NCBI GenBank assembly: GCA_021789355.1
Contig: JAJYJR010000316.1
Span: 1-6,957 of the forward strand
Source of the DNA: Chloroflexota bacterium
Lineage (GTDB): Bacteria; Chloroflexota; Limnocylindria; Limnocylindrales; CSP1-4
DNA: 6,957 nt
Direction of reading: 5' to 3'
Shown here in pieces: positions 1-5,117 of this stretch. Below the pieces are notes generated by a model, which ran no database searches, was not told the DNA's origin, and was given only the letters and a program-made list of their open reading frames with translations. Position 1 is the first letter of the stretch. The number at the start of each line of letters is the position of its first letter. Made by a program: the position numbers and the translations under genes.

Positions 1-34
1 TGACGGTGATGGAATCTGCGAAATGGTCGCTCAT
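1..34 (-). CDS. 5' end of an unidentified gene (partial)
   Basis: Only the first 11 codons lie in the window, reading MSDHFADSITV, so no family can be assigned. The ATG at 34..32 is preceded by GGGAG with a 6-base gap, a good Shine-Dalgarno sequence. About 90 bases upstream is a TTGACA box like those before the other transcription units here. The strand agrees with the neighbouring gene, which ends at 210. The reading frame stays open to the left edge. Confidence 0.6.
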   Translation of the reverse strand, partial: MSDHFADSITV

Positions 35-97
35 CACAGTCTCCCGCCGGCGCTCCGGTCCGGCTGCCGATCGTCCCCGCACGGAGGCCGACGCAGG

Positions 98-125
98 AGG
101 GTCGGCGGGCGCTCGCCGGTGTCAA
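98..125 (-). promoter_or_regulatory. Putative promoter for the gene starting at 34
   Basis: TTGACA at 125..120, a 16-base spacer, then GACCCT at 103..98. The -35 is a perfect sigma-70-type match. The -10 is weak and is proposed only because it fits the pattern seen at other sites in the window (NANNCT at the same spacing). The -35 begins 91 bases before the start codon. A 13-base odd palindrome (ATCGGG-T-CCCGAT, 143-155) lies just upstream and could be an operator. Confidence 0.4.
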
Positions 126-209
126 GAACGGCGCCGAAGATCATCGGGTCCCGATCGGATGTACCGGGCGACGGTCGACTGGTGAGTGCCGACGGTTGCC
201 GTCCCGCCC

Positions 210-716
210 CTACCACACCCGTCCGCCGGTCAGCACCACCAGGGTGTTGTTGATGTCGATGAGCCCCTCCGTGAACACCAGCGCCAGGGGGATGGACCAG
301 AGGACGAGGCGGGCCCACGCCTCGCCGCGAGGGGCCCCCAGGCGGACGAGCAGGCGGCCGGGCTTCCGGCGCGCCAGGTGCCACACCATCCGATCGCGGG
401 TGAAAACCCAGCACAGCCCGAGGAAGAGCCCGATCTGGACCAGGTGGATCACTGGCGCGAGCCAGGGCGAAGCGACGACCGCGGCGCTCCAGATGGGGTT
501 GAGCTCGCTCGCGTGGCGCACGAGGAGGCCGGGATGTCCCGGCACCGGCGTCCAGGCCAGGGCGGCCATGGTCTCGAACGAGTCGAGCATGACGAGGACC
601 GATCCCAGGACGAAGACCGCCCAGAACCGGCGCGACAGGCCCCGCAGTCCGCTCGACCGACGGGCAGGCCGGGGAAGGTGCAGGACGCCGGTACGTCCGT
701 ACGTCAGCGCATCCAT
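210..716 (-). CDS. DUF5658-like small integral membrane protein
   Basis: This 168-residue protein has an arginine-rich N-terminus followed by about three membrane helices (roughly residues 31-50, 83-105 and 134-150). The first helix ends in LDSFET (44-49) and is followed by ELNPI (71-75). That spacing of an acidic/T motif and an E-x-NP motif resembles DUF5658-type membrane proteins, whose function is unknown. LIDINNTLVVL near the C-terminus also fits. The frame is open upstream to a TTG at 743, but ATG at 716 is chosen because AGGAG lies 7 bases before it. It appears monocistronic, with a TTGACA promoter-like site about 95 bases upstream. The family assignment is by motif only. Confidence 0.75.
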   Translation of the reverse strand: MDALTYGRTGVLHLPRPARRSSGLRGLSRRFWAVFVLGSVLVMLDSFETMAALAWTPVPGHPGLLVRHASELNPIWSAAVVASPWLAPVIHLVQIGLFLGLCWVFTRDRMVWHLARRKPGRLLVRLGAPRGEAWARLVLWSIPLALVFTEGLIDINNTLVVLTGGRVW

Positions 717-728
717 GGTCGTGCTCCT
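717..728 (-). promoter_or_regulatory. Ribosome-binding leader AGGAGCACG deciding the start at 716
   Basis: Reading on the minus strand, AGGAGCACGACC directly precedes the ATG. This places AGGAG at ideal spacing and rules out the upstream TTG. The same AGGAGCACG string precedes the starts at 1336 and 4656. Confidence 0.7.
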
Positions 729-783
729 GTGCTCCCGATCCAAGGGACCGGCGGCTCAGGCCGGCCTCCTCCAACGCACCGGG

Positions 784-811
784 AGCCTGGGCGAAGCACG
801 GTCGGTGTCAA
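784..811 (-). promoter_or_regulatory. Putative promoter for the membrane protein gene
   Basis: TTGACA at 811..806, a 16-base spacer and CAGGCT at 789..784. The -35 is exact and the -10 has the A in position 2 and T in position 6. It lies in the gap between the operon ending at 971 and the gene starting at 716, with the -35 about 95 bases before the ATG. Confidence 0.45.
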
Positions 812-970
812 GGATTCCGACCGCGGTTCCTCGGCACAGTGGCGCGCGAGACGCACGGGAAGTGGGCACGGCAGCGGGTGGAGCCGCGCGGCCGCCTCGC
901 GCCGGGTCAACCCGGGCGGGTGCGGCGGTCTCCTCGATCGGGCCCTGCGGGCACAGTCAGGCCGCTCGTC

Positions 971-1336
971 TCAGCGGGGGGCGTTGGGCGCCCGGTCGAA
1001 CTGGCGCGCGCGCAGTTCGGCCTGCTGCCGGCGTTCGACGAGCTGGGCAGCCCGTGCATCGAGTTGATCGGCGATCACCGCCACCTGCGACGCGATGGCG
1101 GGCTCACCCGCGGCCCGATAGCGGCTCGCCGCCTCGCGCGCGAGCAGCGCCGCCCGACGCAACAGCTCCGGGGCATCGGCGGCGTCTTCCTGCACGGACG
1201 CCCGGAGCGTCGCCGCGGCGGCCTCATACGCCCGGCCGGCGCGGAACCAGAGATCGCGGCGCCGGCCGCCGTCGATCGCCAGGCGTGCGGTGCGCTCGAA
1301 CGCCACGGCCCGCGCGATGTGCTCCTGGACGGTCAT
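971..1336 (-). CDS. Small all-helical protein, TPR-like, unknown function
   Basis: This 121-residue protein is rich in Ala, Arg and Glu and predicted to be almost entirely helical, with no membrane segment or Cys motif. Two stretches recall TPR-type helix pairs: RRRDLWFRAGRAYEAAAATL near residues 24-43 and the following LLRRAALLAREAASRY-AAGEPA. The pattern is close to that of the gene just upstream (1354-1713), suggesting diverged tandem paralogs. The ATG at 1336 is preceded by AGGAGCACGCC, and only 17 bases separate it from the upstream stop, so the two are very likely one operon. I do not recognise a named family. A protein-protein adaptor role is an inference from fold class only. Confidence 0.7.
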   Translation of the reverse strand: MTVQEHIARAVAFERTARLAIDGGRRRDLWFRAGRAYEAAAATLRASVQEDAADAPELLRRAALLAREAASRYRAAGEPAIASQVAVIADQLDARAAQLVERRQQAELRARQFDRAPNAPR

Positions 1337-1347
1337 GGCGTGCTCCT
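1337..1347 (-). promoter_or_regulatory. Ribosome-binding leader AGGAGCACG for the gene at 1336
   Basis: AGGAGCACGCC directly precedes the ATG on the minus strand and sits in the 17-base gap of the operon. It is almost identical to the leaders at 717-728 and 4657-4667. Confidence 0.65.
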
Positions 1348-1353
1348 CCTCGC

Positions 1354-1713
1354 TCAGCGGTGCGGTGGTCCCGCCACCGGCGGGTCGGGATCGCGCCAGG
1401 AACGCGGATCAGCGGCGTGGATGCGCCGACCCGGGCCCACCAGCGCGTCCAGTCGCGCGGCACGGGCGCGGGCCTCGGTTGCTTCCGCGGGGTTCCCGGC
1501 GCGCTCCCAGTCGGCGGCCGCGCGGCGCAGGAGGGCGGCGGCGTCGGGCCACCAGTCGCGCCCCCGGCGCTCGAGGAGGCTGGCAGCGCGCTCCCAGCCA
1601 TTCGCCGCGCGCCGCGCGAGGACCACCCGCCGGCGGGCGTCCGGCTCCCGGGCGGCCCGATCCGAGGCATCGCGGGCGCCCTCCAGCCAGTCGGCGACCT
1701 GTGGCGTCGGCAC
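1354..1713 (-). CDS. Small all-helical protein, TPR-like, first gene of a two-gene operon
   Basis: The protein is about 119 residues, Ala/Arg/Glu-rich and helical, ending in a Pro-rich tail. The segment RRRVVLARRAANGWERAASL, then DAAALLRRAAADWERAGNPA, matches the spacing of the equivalent segments in the downstream gene (971-1336). GTG at 1713 is chosen because GGAGG lies 8 bases before it. An ATG at 1728 in the same frame has no ribosome-binding site, and the GGAGG overlaps its own codons, so the five-residue longer form is less likely. The upstream TTGACG box at 1849 would drive the pair. No named family is recognised; scaffolding or partner binding is only a fold-based guess. Confidence 0.65.
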   Translation of the reverse strand: MPTPQVADWLEGARDASDRAAREPDARRRVVLARRAANGWERAASLLERRGRDWWPDAAALLRRAAADWERAGNPAEATEARARAARLDALVGPGRRIHAADPRSWRDPDPPVAGPPHR

Positions 1714-1797
1714 CTTCGGTTCCTCCATTCGTCGGACGGCCCAGGCGGGCCGCGTGAGGTCGCTGGGGGTGTGGGGTCAGGTCAGGCCCGGACTCCG

Positions 1798-1816
1798 GTC
1801 GCTCGCCCGGAGCGAC
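1798..1816. repeat. Inverted repeat near the predicted transcription start
   Basis: GTCGCTC and GAGCGAC form a perfect 7-bp inverted repeat around a 5-base centre. It lies just downstream of the putative -10 (1827..1822) of the minus-strand operon, where an operator or a 5' mRNA hairpin would sit. GC-rich DNA makes such repeats common, so the role is uncertain. Confidence 0.35.
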
Positions 1817-1821
1817 GAGCG

Positions 1822-1849
1822 AGCATCGTCGCGGGCGACCAGCCGTCAA
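1822..1849 (-). promoter_or_regulatory. Putative promoter for the helical-protein operon
   Basis: TTGACG at 1849..1844, a 16-base spacer and GATGCT at 1827..1822. The -35 matches five of six positions. The -10 has A at position 2 and T at position 6. The distance to the GTG at 1713 is about 136 bases, longer than at the other sites. Confidence 0.4.
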
Positions 1850-1950
1850 GCGTTCTGATCGGGAATGCGGACGGGAGACGGGGCGCCACGACCCGTCCGG
1901 CTTGGCTTTGGCTCGGCGCGCACACTGCCCGCCTGCGCGTGCTCCAAGCC

Positions 1951-1978
1951 TTGACGAAGAAGCGATCGTCCCCAAGCT
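1951..1978 (+). promoter_or_regulatory. Putative promoter for the KTSC-domain gene
   Basis: TTGACG at 1951-1956, a 16-base spacer and CAAGCT at 1973-1978, followed by TCTC. The -35 starts 96 bases before the ATG at 2047. It is the only plus-strand member of the set of similar sites in this window, and it faces the only confident plus-strand gene. Confidence 0.45.
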
Positions 1979-2046
1979 CTCTCCGCACGATCGAGGGGTG
2001 CCGTGCCGACGGCCGTCTCCCTCGTGCGCCGAAGGGAGGCGGGAGG

Positions 2047-2946
2047 ATGGCTCGGATGCAGCGCGTGGAGAGCCGCGCGATCCACGCCTACTCCTACAAC
2101 GCGCGTCGGCGGCGCCTGACGCTGCGCTTCGAGCCGGACGGCTCGACCTATCGCTATGCCCTGGGCTCGACCCCGCCCGACCACGACGGGTCGGCCTGCC
2201 CGGTGTGCACGCAGGGGGCCGCCGCGATTGCCGCGGCCTTCGCCGCCGCGCCCTCGAAGGGCACCTACTACAACGCGGTACTACGGCGCGGGCACTTCGT
2301 GACCCAGCGGGCCCCCAACTGGCGCCGGAGGGGACGGACGCGCCCCCTGCCGGCGGCGGTGGCCTCCCCCGACCCGTGCCCCGATCCCCTGCCCCTGCAG
2401 CCCAGCCCGCGGGACGGCACCGGGTGGGCCAGTCTCGACGCCGGGCGGTCGGCCGCCCGTCTGGCGGCCACTGGGCCGACCGTGCCGCACCCGCCGGAGT
2501 CGCAGTCTCGCCCCTGGCGCGGGATGCTGGACGGGGCCGCCACCCGCGGGATCGCCGCCCTGATCCTGCTCGGAATCCTGGCCGGGGCTGCGGGGCCGGT
2601 CCGCGGGGCGACGCCGACCGGCACGCCCACCACGTCCACCACGCCGAGTGATCCGTGCCCCCACTACGGGGCGCACGGCCTGGCCCCGGTCTCGGACGGC
2701 AGCACCGGCAGCGGCCACGCCACCAGCACGGCCAGCGCGACGACCCGCCTGTGCGTGGCCGCCAGCGCGCAGGTCGTGGGTCCGGCCACGGGCGGCCCGT
2801 CGACGCCGATGGTCGCCGTGCTGTCCCAGGCCAGCTCGGCCCTGACGGTGTACGTGGGACGGGCGAGCGATCCGGCGATCCGGGCCCTGCTGCCGCCGGG
2901 CTTCGCCAGCGGGTCCGCCTGGGTCGTGATCGTCTCCGATCTGTGA
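2047..2946 (+). CDS. KTSC-domain protein with a membrane helix and exported-type C-terminal region
   Basis: 299 residues. Residues 6-86 match the KTSC domain (named for the C-terminus of some lysyl-tRNA synthetases): VESRAIHAYSYN, then LTLRFEPDGSTYRYA, then SKGTYYNAVLRRGHF. An insert at about 41-65 carries CPVC (51-54), unusual for this short domain. A Pro/Arg-rich linker follows (88-165), then a hydrophobic segment (about 167-186), then a Thr/Ser/Gly-rich tail with two Cys (204, 236). The predicted topology is KTSC in the cytoplasm and the tail outside. ATG 2047 has GGAGG 7 bases upstream; ATG 2056 is also possible. An in-frame ATG at 2524 would start a signal-peptide-like N-terminus, so two fused or overlapping genes cannot be excluded, although that ATG lacks a good ribosome-binding site. 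KTSC domains probably bind nucleic acid, but the role here is unknown. Confidence 0.75.
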   Translation: MARMQRVESRAIHAYSYNARRRRLTLRFEPDGSTYRYALGSTPPDHDGSACPVCTQGAAAIAAAFAAAPSKGTYYNAVLRRGHFVTQRAPNWRRRGRTRPLPAAVASPDPCPDPLPLQPSPRDGTGWASLDAGRSAARLAATGPTVPHPPESQSRPWRGMLDGAATRGIAALILLGILAGAAGPVRGATPTGTPTTSTTPSDPCPHYGAHGLAPVSDGSTGSGHATSTASATTRLCVAASAQVVGPATGGPSTPMVAVLSQASSALTVYVGRASDPAIRALLPPGFASGSAWVVIVSDL

Positions 2947-2954
2947 GCCCGCCC

Positions 2955-2971
2955 GGCGAACGCCGTTCGCC
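2955..2971. terminator. Short hairpin just after the KTSC gene
   Basis: GGCGAAC-GCC-GTTCGCC forms a perfect 7-bp stem with a 3-base loop, eight bases after the TGA at 2944-2946. There is no T-run, so it would be a GC-rich hairpin terminator without a tail, or simply a 3'-end stabilising structure. Confidence 0.4.
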
Positions 2972-2985
2972 CGCCAGTCGTGCTC

Positions 2986-3030
2986 TCCGAGGAGGTCCGC
3001 GTTGTCCAGGGCAACGCGGACCTCCTCGGA
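2986..3030. repeat. Perfect 19-bp inverted repeat (strong hairpin)
   Basis: The arms 2986-3004 and 3012-3030 are perfect reverse complements (core CGAGGAGGTCCGCGTTG), separated by the 7-base loop TCCAGGG. It lies between the convergent KTSC and DinD genes, where a bidirectional terminator would be placed, but neither side has a T-run. Its right arm ends where the transposase remnant begins, so it may instead be part of an element end or an insertion scar. It is far longer than other inverted repeats in the window. Confidence 0.8.
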
Positions 3031-3226
3031 CAAGATCAGCACCAGCTACGTCGAGAGGCGGAACCTCACGATGCGGATGGGCATGCGGCGGTTCACGCGC
3101 CTGACGAACGGCTTCTCAAAGAAGGTGCAGAACCACGCGGCGGCGGTTAGCCTGCACTCCTTCTACATGAACTGGGGGCTCGCGGACCACATCTGGACGT
3201 GCGAGGAGATCGCGGCGCTACTCGAC
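3029..3226 (+). pseudogene. Remnant of an IS1-like DDE transposase (C-terminal part, internally deleted)
   Basis: The translation contains the conserved block DKISTSYVERRNLTMRMG followed by MRRFTRLTNGFSKKVQNHAA. This is characteristic of the C-terminal part of IS1-related DDE transposases; the E of SYVER (codon 3053-3055) is the presumed catalytic glutamate. After SLHSFYMNW the sequence jumps straight to GLADHIWTCEEIAALLD. Relatives have an extra stretch of roughly 15-18 residues there (of the type N-F-C-R-x-H-x-T-L-R-V-T-P-A-M-x-A), so about 50 bases appear lost near 3173-3176. The N-terminal two thirds, with the first two catalytic acids, are absent. It cannot be functional. Its end overlaps the 3' end of the dinD-like gene by a few bases. 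Confidence 0.8.
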
Positions 3227-4357
3227 CGAGTCGGTGCTACTGCCCGGCTGGATCTGGCGCGGGCGCGGGCGATCGAGTCTTCGCATCGAGCGGTGCGTCT
3301 GCTTGAGGGCCGACCTGGCGCTCTTGATGTCCCCCGCGGCTGGGAGGTCCTCGGGGCGCGTGTTGCTCAGCTTGATCATGGTGCTGCGCACTGTCCGGCC
3401 GACCTCGGCCGCGGTCTGCTCCAGGCGCGTCTGACCTGTCACGCGCTCGTTCTGGATCTTCGCATCCGTCTGTGTGATCCGGAACAGGTTCGCGGCCAGC
3501 TCCGTGCTGTGCATGAAGTCCAGGGGACTCCGGCCCACCGGCACGCCCTTGATCTCGCGGAGCCGGTTGAGGTTCACGTTGTACATGCCCCGGTATCCGG
3601 CGTTCTGGAAGAAGGCGTATTCCCGGTCCGTTGTGATCCCGGCGCCCTTGGCGGTCGAAGCGAGGCTCTTCTCGCCATCGGAGATCTCGCCCCGGATGAT
3701 GATGCGGTCGAGGAGTTCAGGCGCGCTCAGGTAGTCCTGGAGGCTGTCGGCCAGTCCGGCAAGGTATGCCTGGACCCGCGCGACCTGGGTCTTCTTCGAG
3801 TCGGCGTTCATCGCCACGAGGAAGCAGGCGAACCGGCTCAGCTTCATATCGTGCTGGCCGTCGCTCGACAGCACCGTGCTGAAGTTCTCGGTGACGGGGA
3901 TGTCGGCGCGCATGGACGCCGCCATGGCACGCTCGATCGGCCCCTTGCGGAACCCGCTGTAGTCCGCGTACCCGAGGAATGCGGCGTACTCGCGCGCGTG
4001 CCAGCACGTATCCCCGTTCACGTGCGCCGCCTGCTCGAACCCGAGCGGGTCCTCCTCGGTCGATTCCACTGGCCGCGAACCTCTGATCTGCGCTCCCCGT
4101 CTTGCCGGGCATTCTAGGCGGTCGCGCCCGGTCCGACTAGGACCCCCGGCACCCATCTTGTCAAGCCCCGCCCGCTCAAACTGATGCACTACCTCGCGCT
4201 CGGCGCGTTTCGCCTCCTCGAGGACGGTCTCGCACAGGCAGTGATCAAAGCAGTTGCCGCACGCGGCGCAGTGGTCAAGGCGGCTCCCGTTGTCGTGCAG
4301 TGCCCCACACTCGTCGCACCGGCCGATGTCGTCGGGTGCGCGGTCGGTGAGCGTCAT
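3218..4357 (-). CDS. dinD: DinD-family protein with an N-terminal zinc-ribbon-like extension
   Basis: 379 residues as one open frame. Residues 14-42 carry seven cysteines (C14, C17, C30, C33, C36, C40, C42), a zinc-binding-type cluster. From about 97 the protein matches E. coli DinD along its length: W119-AREY-AFLGY, LSRFACFLVAMNADSKKTQVARV (split by me at 173-195), YAFFQNAGYRGMY, STELAANLFRITQTDAK and the closing EDLP. DinD is SOS-induced in E. coli and inhibits RecA filament activity. ATG 4357 has GGAGG 7 bases upstream and overlaps the preceding stop as ATGA, implying translational coupling. Residues about 68-105 look unlike either domain and use many A/T-ending codons. GTG 4069 would give a 283-residue DinD alone, close to the usual length. 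The C-terminal end runs into the transposase remnant. No recognisable LexA box was seen. Confidence 0.8.
   Translation of the reverse strand: MTLTDRAPDDIGRCDECGALHDNGSRLDHCAACGNCFDHCLCETVLEEAKRAEREVVHQFERAGLDKMGAGGPSRTGRDRLECPARRGAQIRGSRPVESTEEDPLGFEQAAHVNGDTCWHAREYAAFLGYADYSGFRKGPIERAMAASMRADIPVTENFSTVLSSDGQHDMKLSRFACFLVAMNADSKKTQVARVQAYLAGLADSLQDYLSAPELLDRIIIRGEISDGEKSLASTAKGAGITTDREYAFFQNAGYRGMYNVNLNRLREIKGVPVGRSPLDFMHSTELAANLFRITQTDAKIQNERVTGQTRLEQTAAEVGRTVRSTMIKLSNTRPEDLPAAGDIKSARSALKQTHRSMRRLDRPRPRQIQPGSSTDSVE
4137..4164 (-). promoter_or_regulatory. Possible internal promoter before the DinD domain
   Basis: TTGACA at 4164..4159 lies inside the reading frame that joins the zinc ribbon to DinD, 95 bases before GTG 4069. 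That is the same distance seen at several other units here. The hexamer at the usual 16-base spacing, TCCTAG, is a poor -10. A better-looking TAGAAT at 4116..4111 is too far away. Only the -35 and its position support this call. Confidence 0.25.
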
Positions 4358-4656
4358 GCCCCGTCCTCCGTGTCGGGCGCCATCCCGACCAGGCGTGCCC
4401 ATTTCGCGTACGCCGCGATGCGGTGCGTCTCGGCCTCGGGCCCCGCGCAGGTGAAGGCCAGCTGCGCGCGATCCAGCAGCACGCGCGCGTAGCCGGGCCA
4501 GGTCAGGCGGGCCCGGCGGAAGCGGTCCGAGGCATCCACGTAGGCGATGCCGGCGAGCAAGTACTCCCGGCGCTCGAGGAGCGCGTCGCCCCGGTGTTCC
4601 AGCGCGATCGCCTCGGTCTTCAGGGCCACTCGCTGCGCGTCAGTCATCGTGCTCAT
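4354..4656 (-). CDS. Small helical protein, TPR-like, coupled to the DinD gene
   Basis: 100 residues, mostly helical, with no membrane segment. Residues 31-90 alternate small and aromatic positions as in a TPR-like array: REYLLAGIAYVDASDRF, then WPGYARVLLDRAQLAF, then a final helix AAYAKWARLV. The arrangement recalls the two small proteins at 971-1713. ATG 4656 is chosen because AGGAGCACGCG directly precedes it; the same frame is open further upstream to 4779 but without a ribosome-binding site. Its TGA overlaps the next gene's ATG (ATGA), so the two are almost certainly co-translated. The function is unknown; a partner or adaptor for the downstream protein is an inference from coupling. Confidence 0.75.
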   Translation of the reverse strand: MSTMTDAQRVALKTEAIALEHRGDALLERREYLLAGIAYVDASDRFRRARLTWPGYARVLLDRAQLAFTCAGPEAETHRIAAYAKWARLVGMAPDTEDGA

Positions 4657-4667
4657 CGCGTGCTCCT
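4657..4667 (-). promoter_or_regulatory. Ribosome-binding leader AGGAGCACG for the gene at 4656
   Basis: AGGAGCACGCG immediately precedes ATG 4656 on the minus strand. This fixes the start and repeats the leader seen at 716 and 1336. Confidence 0.65.
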
Positions 4668-4718
4668 CTCCGCACTGCTCTCGGTGCGCCGTTTGCGGGC
4701 TGCGAGCGCCGACCCTCT

Positions 4719-4997
4719 TCAGAAGGAGGCGAGCCAGTAGTACGAGCTGTTCGGATGCTGGTGCCCAAGCGCGGCACACTGGCCAGGCGTCCCATAGAGG
4801 CGGGAGGGGTATGCGATCGTCTCGGCCCGCTGCGTTGCGTCCCCCTCAAGGTTGATGCGGCGGCTCGGGTGAACCCCCTCGCAGGTGGGACCCCGAACGG
4901 CGCCTCGTTCGACGGCCCGCGCGACCTCGGCGCCCGACACCGGAAGTTGAAGCAGGTCCCGCGGCGCCGGGCCGATGTAGCTCCGCTGTTCGTCCAT
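4719..4997 (-). CDS. Small orphan protein, unknown function
   Basis: 92 residues from ATG 4997, reading MDEQRSYIGPAPRDLLQLPV at the start and ending in SSYYWLASF. The composition is balanced, with His, Tyr, Asn and two Cys, and most third positions are G or C, which argues for a real gene over a chance frame. It is soluble, with no recognised domain. In-frame ATGs at 5006 and 5021 are possible and none has a strong Shine-Dalgarno. 4997 is preferred because it lies 89 bases from a TTGACT promoter-like site, matching neighbouring units. It precedes the helical gene at 4656 by 62 bases and may head that operon. Confidence 0.5.
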   Translation of the reverse strand: MDEQRSYIGPAPRDLLQLPVSGAEVARAVERGAVRGPTCEGVHPSRRINLEGDATQRAETIAYPSRLYGTPGQCAALGHQHPNSSYYWLASF

Positions 4998-5058
4998 CAC
5001 TGCCATCCCGCTCGCCAGCATTCGGGCCGGTCCCCGGTCGCCCTCTGGGCGATAACGG

Positions 5059-5086
5059 AGGCTCGGCAGCAGTGCCCGAAAGTCAA
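5059..5086 (-). promoter_or_regulatory. Putative promoter for the small-gene/DinD operon
   Basis: TTGACT at 5086..5081, a 16-base spacer and GAGCCT at 5064..5059. The -35 matches five of six positions; the -10 fits the NANNCT pattern of the other sites. It sits in the gap after the HA-repeat gene (stop at 5118), so the downstream genes may be transcribed separately from the upstream operon. Confidence 0.4.
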
Positions 5087-5117
5087 GGTCCGCGCGCGAG
5101 AACGCCCCGACATCGCC

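Larger units (their letters stand above)
1714..2046. other. Divergent intergenic region
   Basis: About 330 bases separate the minus-strand operon (start 1713) from the plus-strand KTSC gene (start 2047). It holds two outward-facing TTGACG promoter-like sites, at 1844-1849 minus and 1951-1956 plus. It also has a 7-bp inverted repeat at 1798-1816, tandem GGTCA-type repeats near 1776-1787, and a perfect 10-base palindrome GACGGCCGTC at 2008-2017. I see no convincing gene in it. A 68-codon minus-strand frame (1782-1988) lacks a ribosome-binding site and covers the promoter region. Confidence 0.6.

Noticed and set aside
191..203. Hairpin GACGG-TTG-CCGTC after the membrane protein gene
   Set aside because: The stem is only 5 bp and there is no T-run, so it is too weak to call a terminator in DNA this GC-rich.
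34..774. A 246-codon minus-strand frame overlapping the membrane protein gene
   Set aside because: Its product is low-complexity Arg/Pro/Gly and it is out of frame with the DUF5658-like protein, which has clear membrane helices and a good start.
1782..1988. A 68-codon minus-strand frame in the divergent intergenic region
   Set aside because: It has no ribosome-binding site and covers the promoter-like sites; its first residues look protein-like but the rest does not.
196..2046. A 900-codon plus-strand frame running from 196 into the KTSC gene
   Set aside because: The part before 2047 lies opposite three well-supported minus-strand genes, is extremely Arg/Pro/Ala-rich, and is best explained as a GC-rich shadow. 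Only the part from 2047, with a KTSC match and ribosome-binding site, is kept.
2955..2971. SOS-box-like GAAC...GTTC in the hairpin after the KTSC gene
   Set aside because: The centre is 3 bases where the CGAACN4GTTCG-type box needs 4, and it lies after a gene rather than before one.
3717..4112. ATG at 4112 in another frame as a DinD start
   Set aside because: That frame gives a low-complexity Arg/Gly-rich product; the DinD domain is in the frame starting at 4357 or 4069.
3227..4117. Continuation of the plus-strand frame past the transposase remnant
   Set aside because: It lies opposite the DinD gene, which has strong family matches; transposase similarity stops near 3226.
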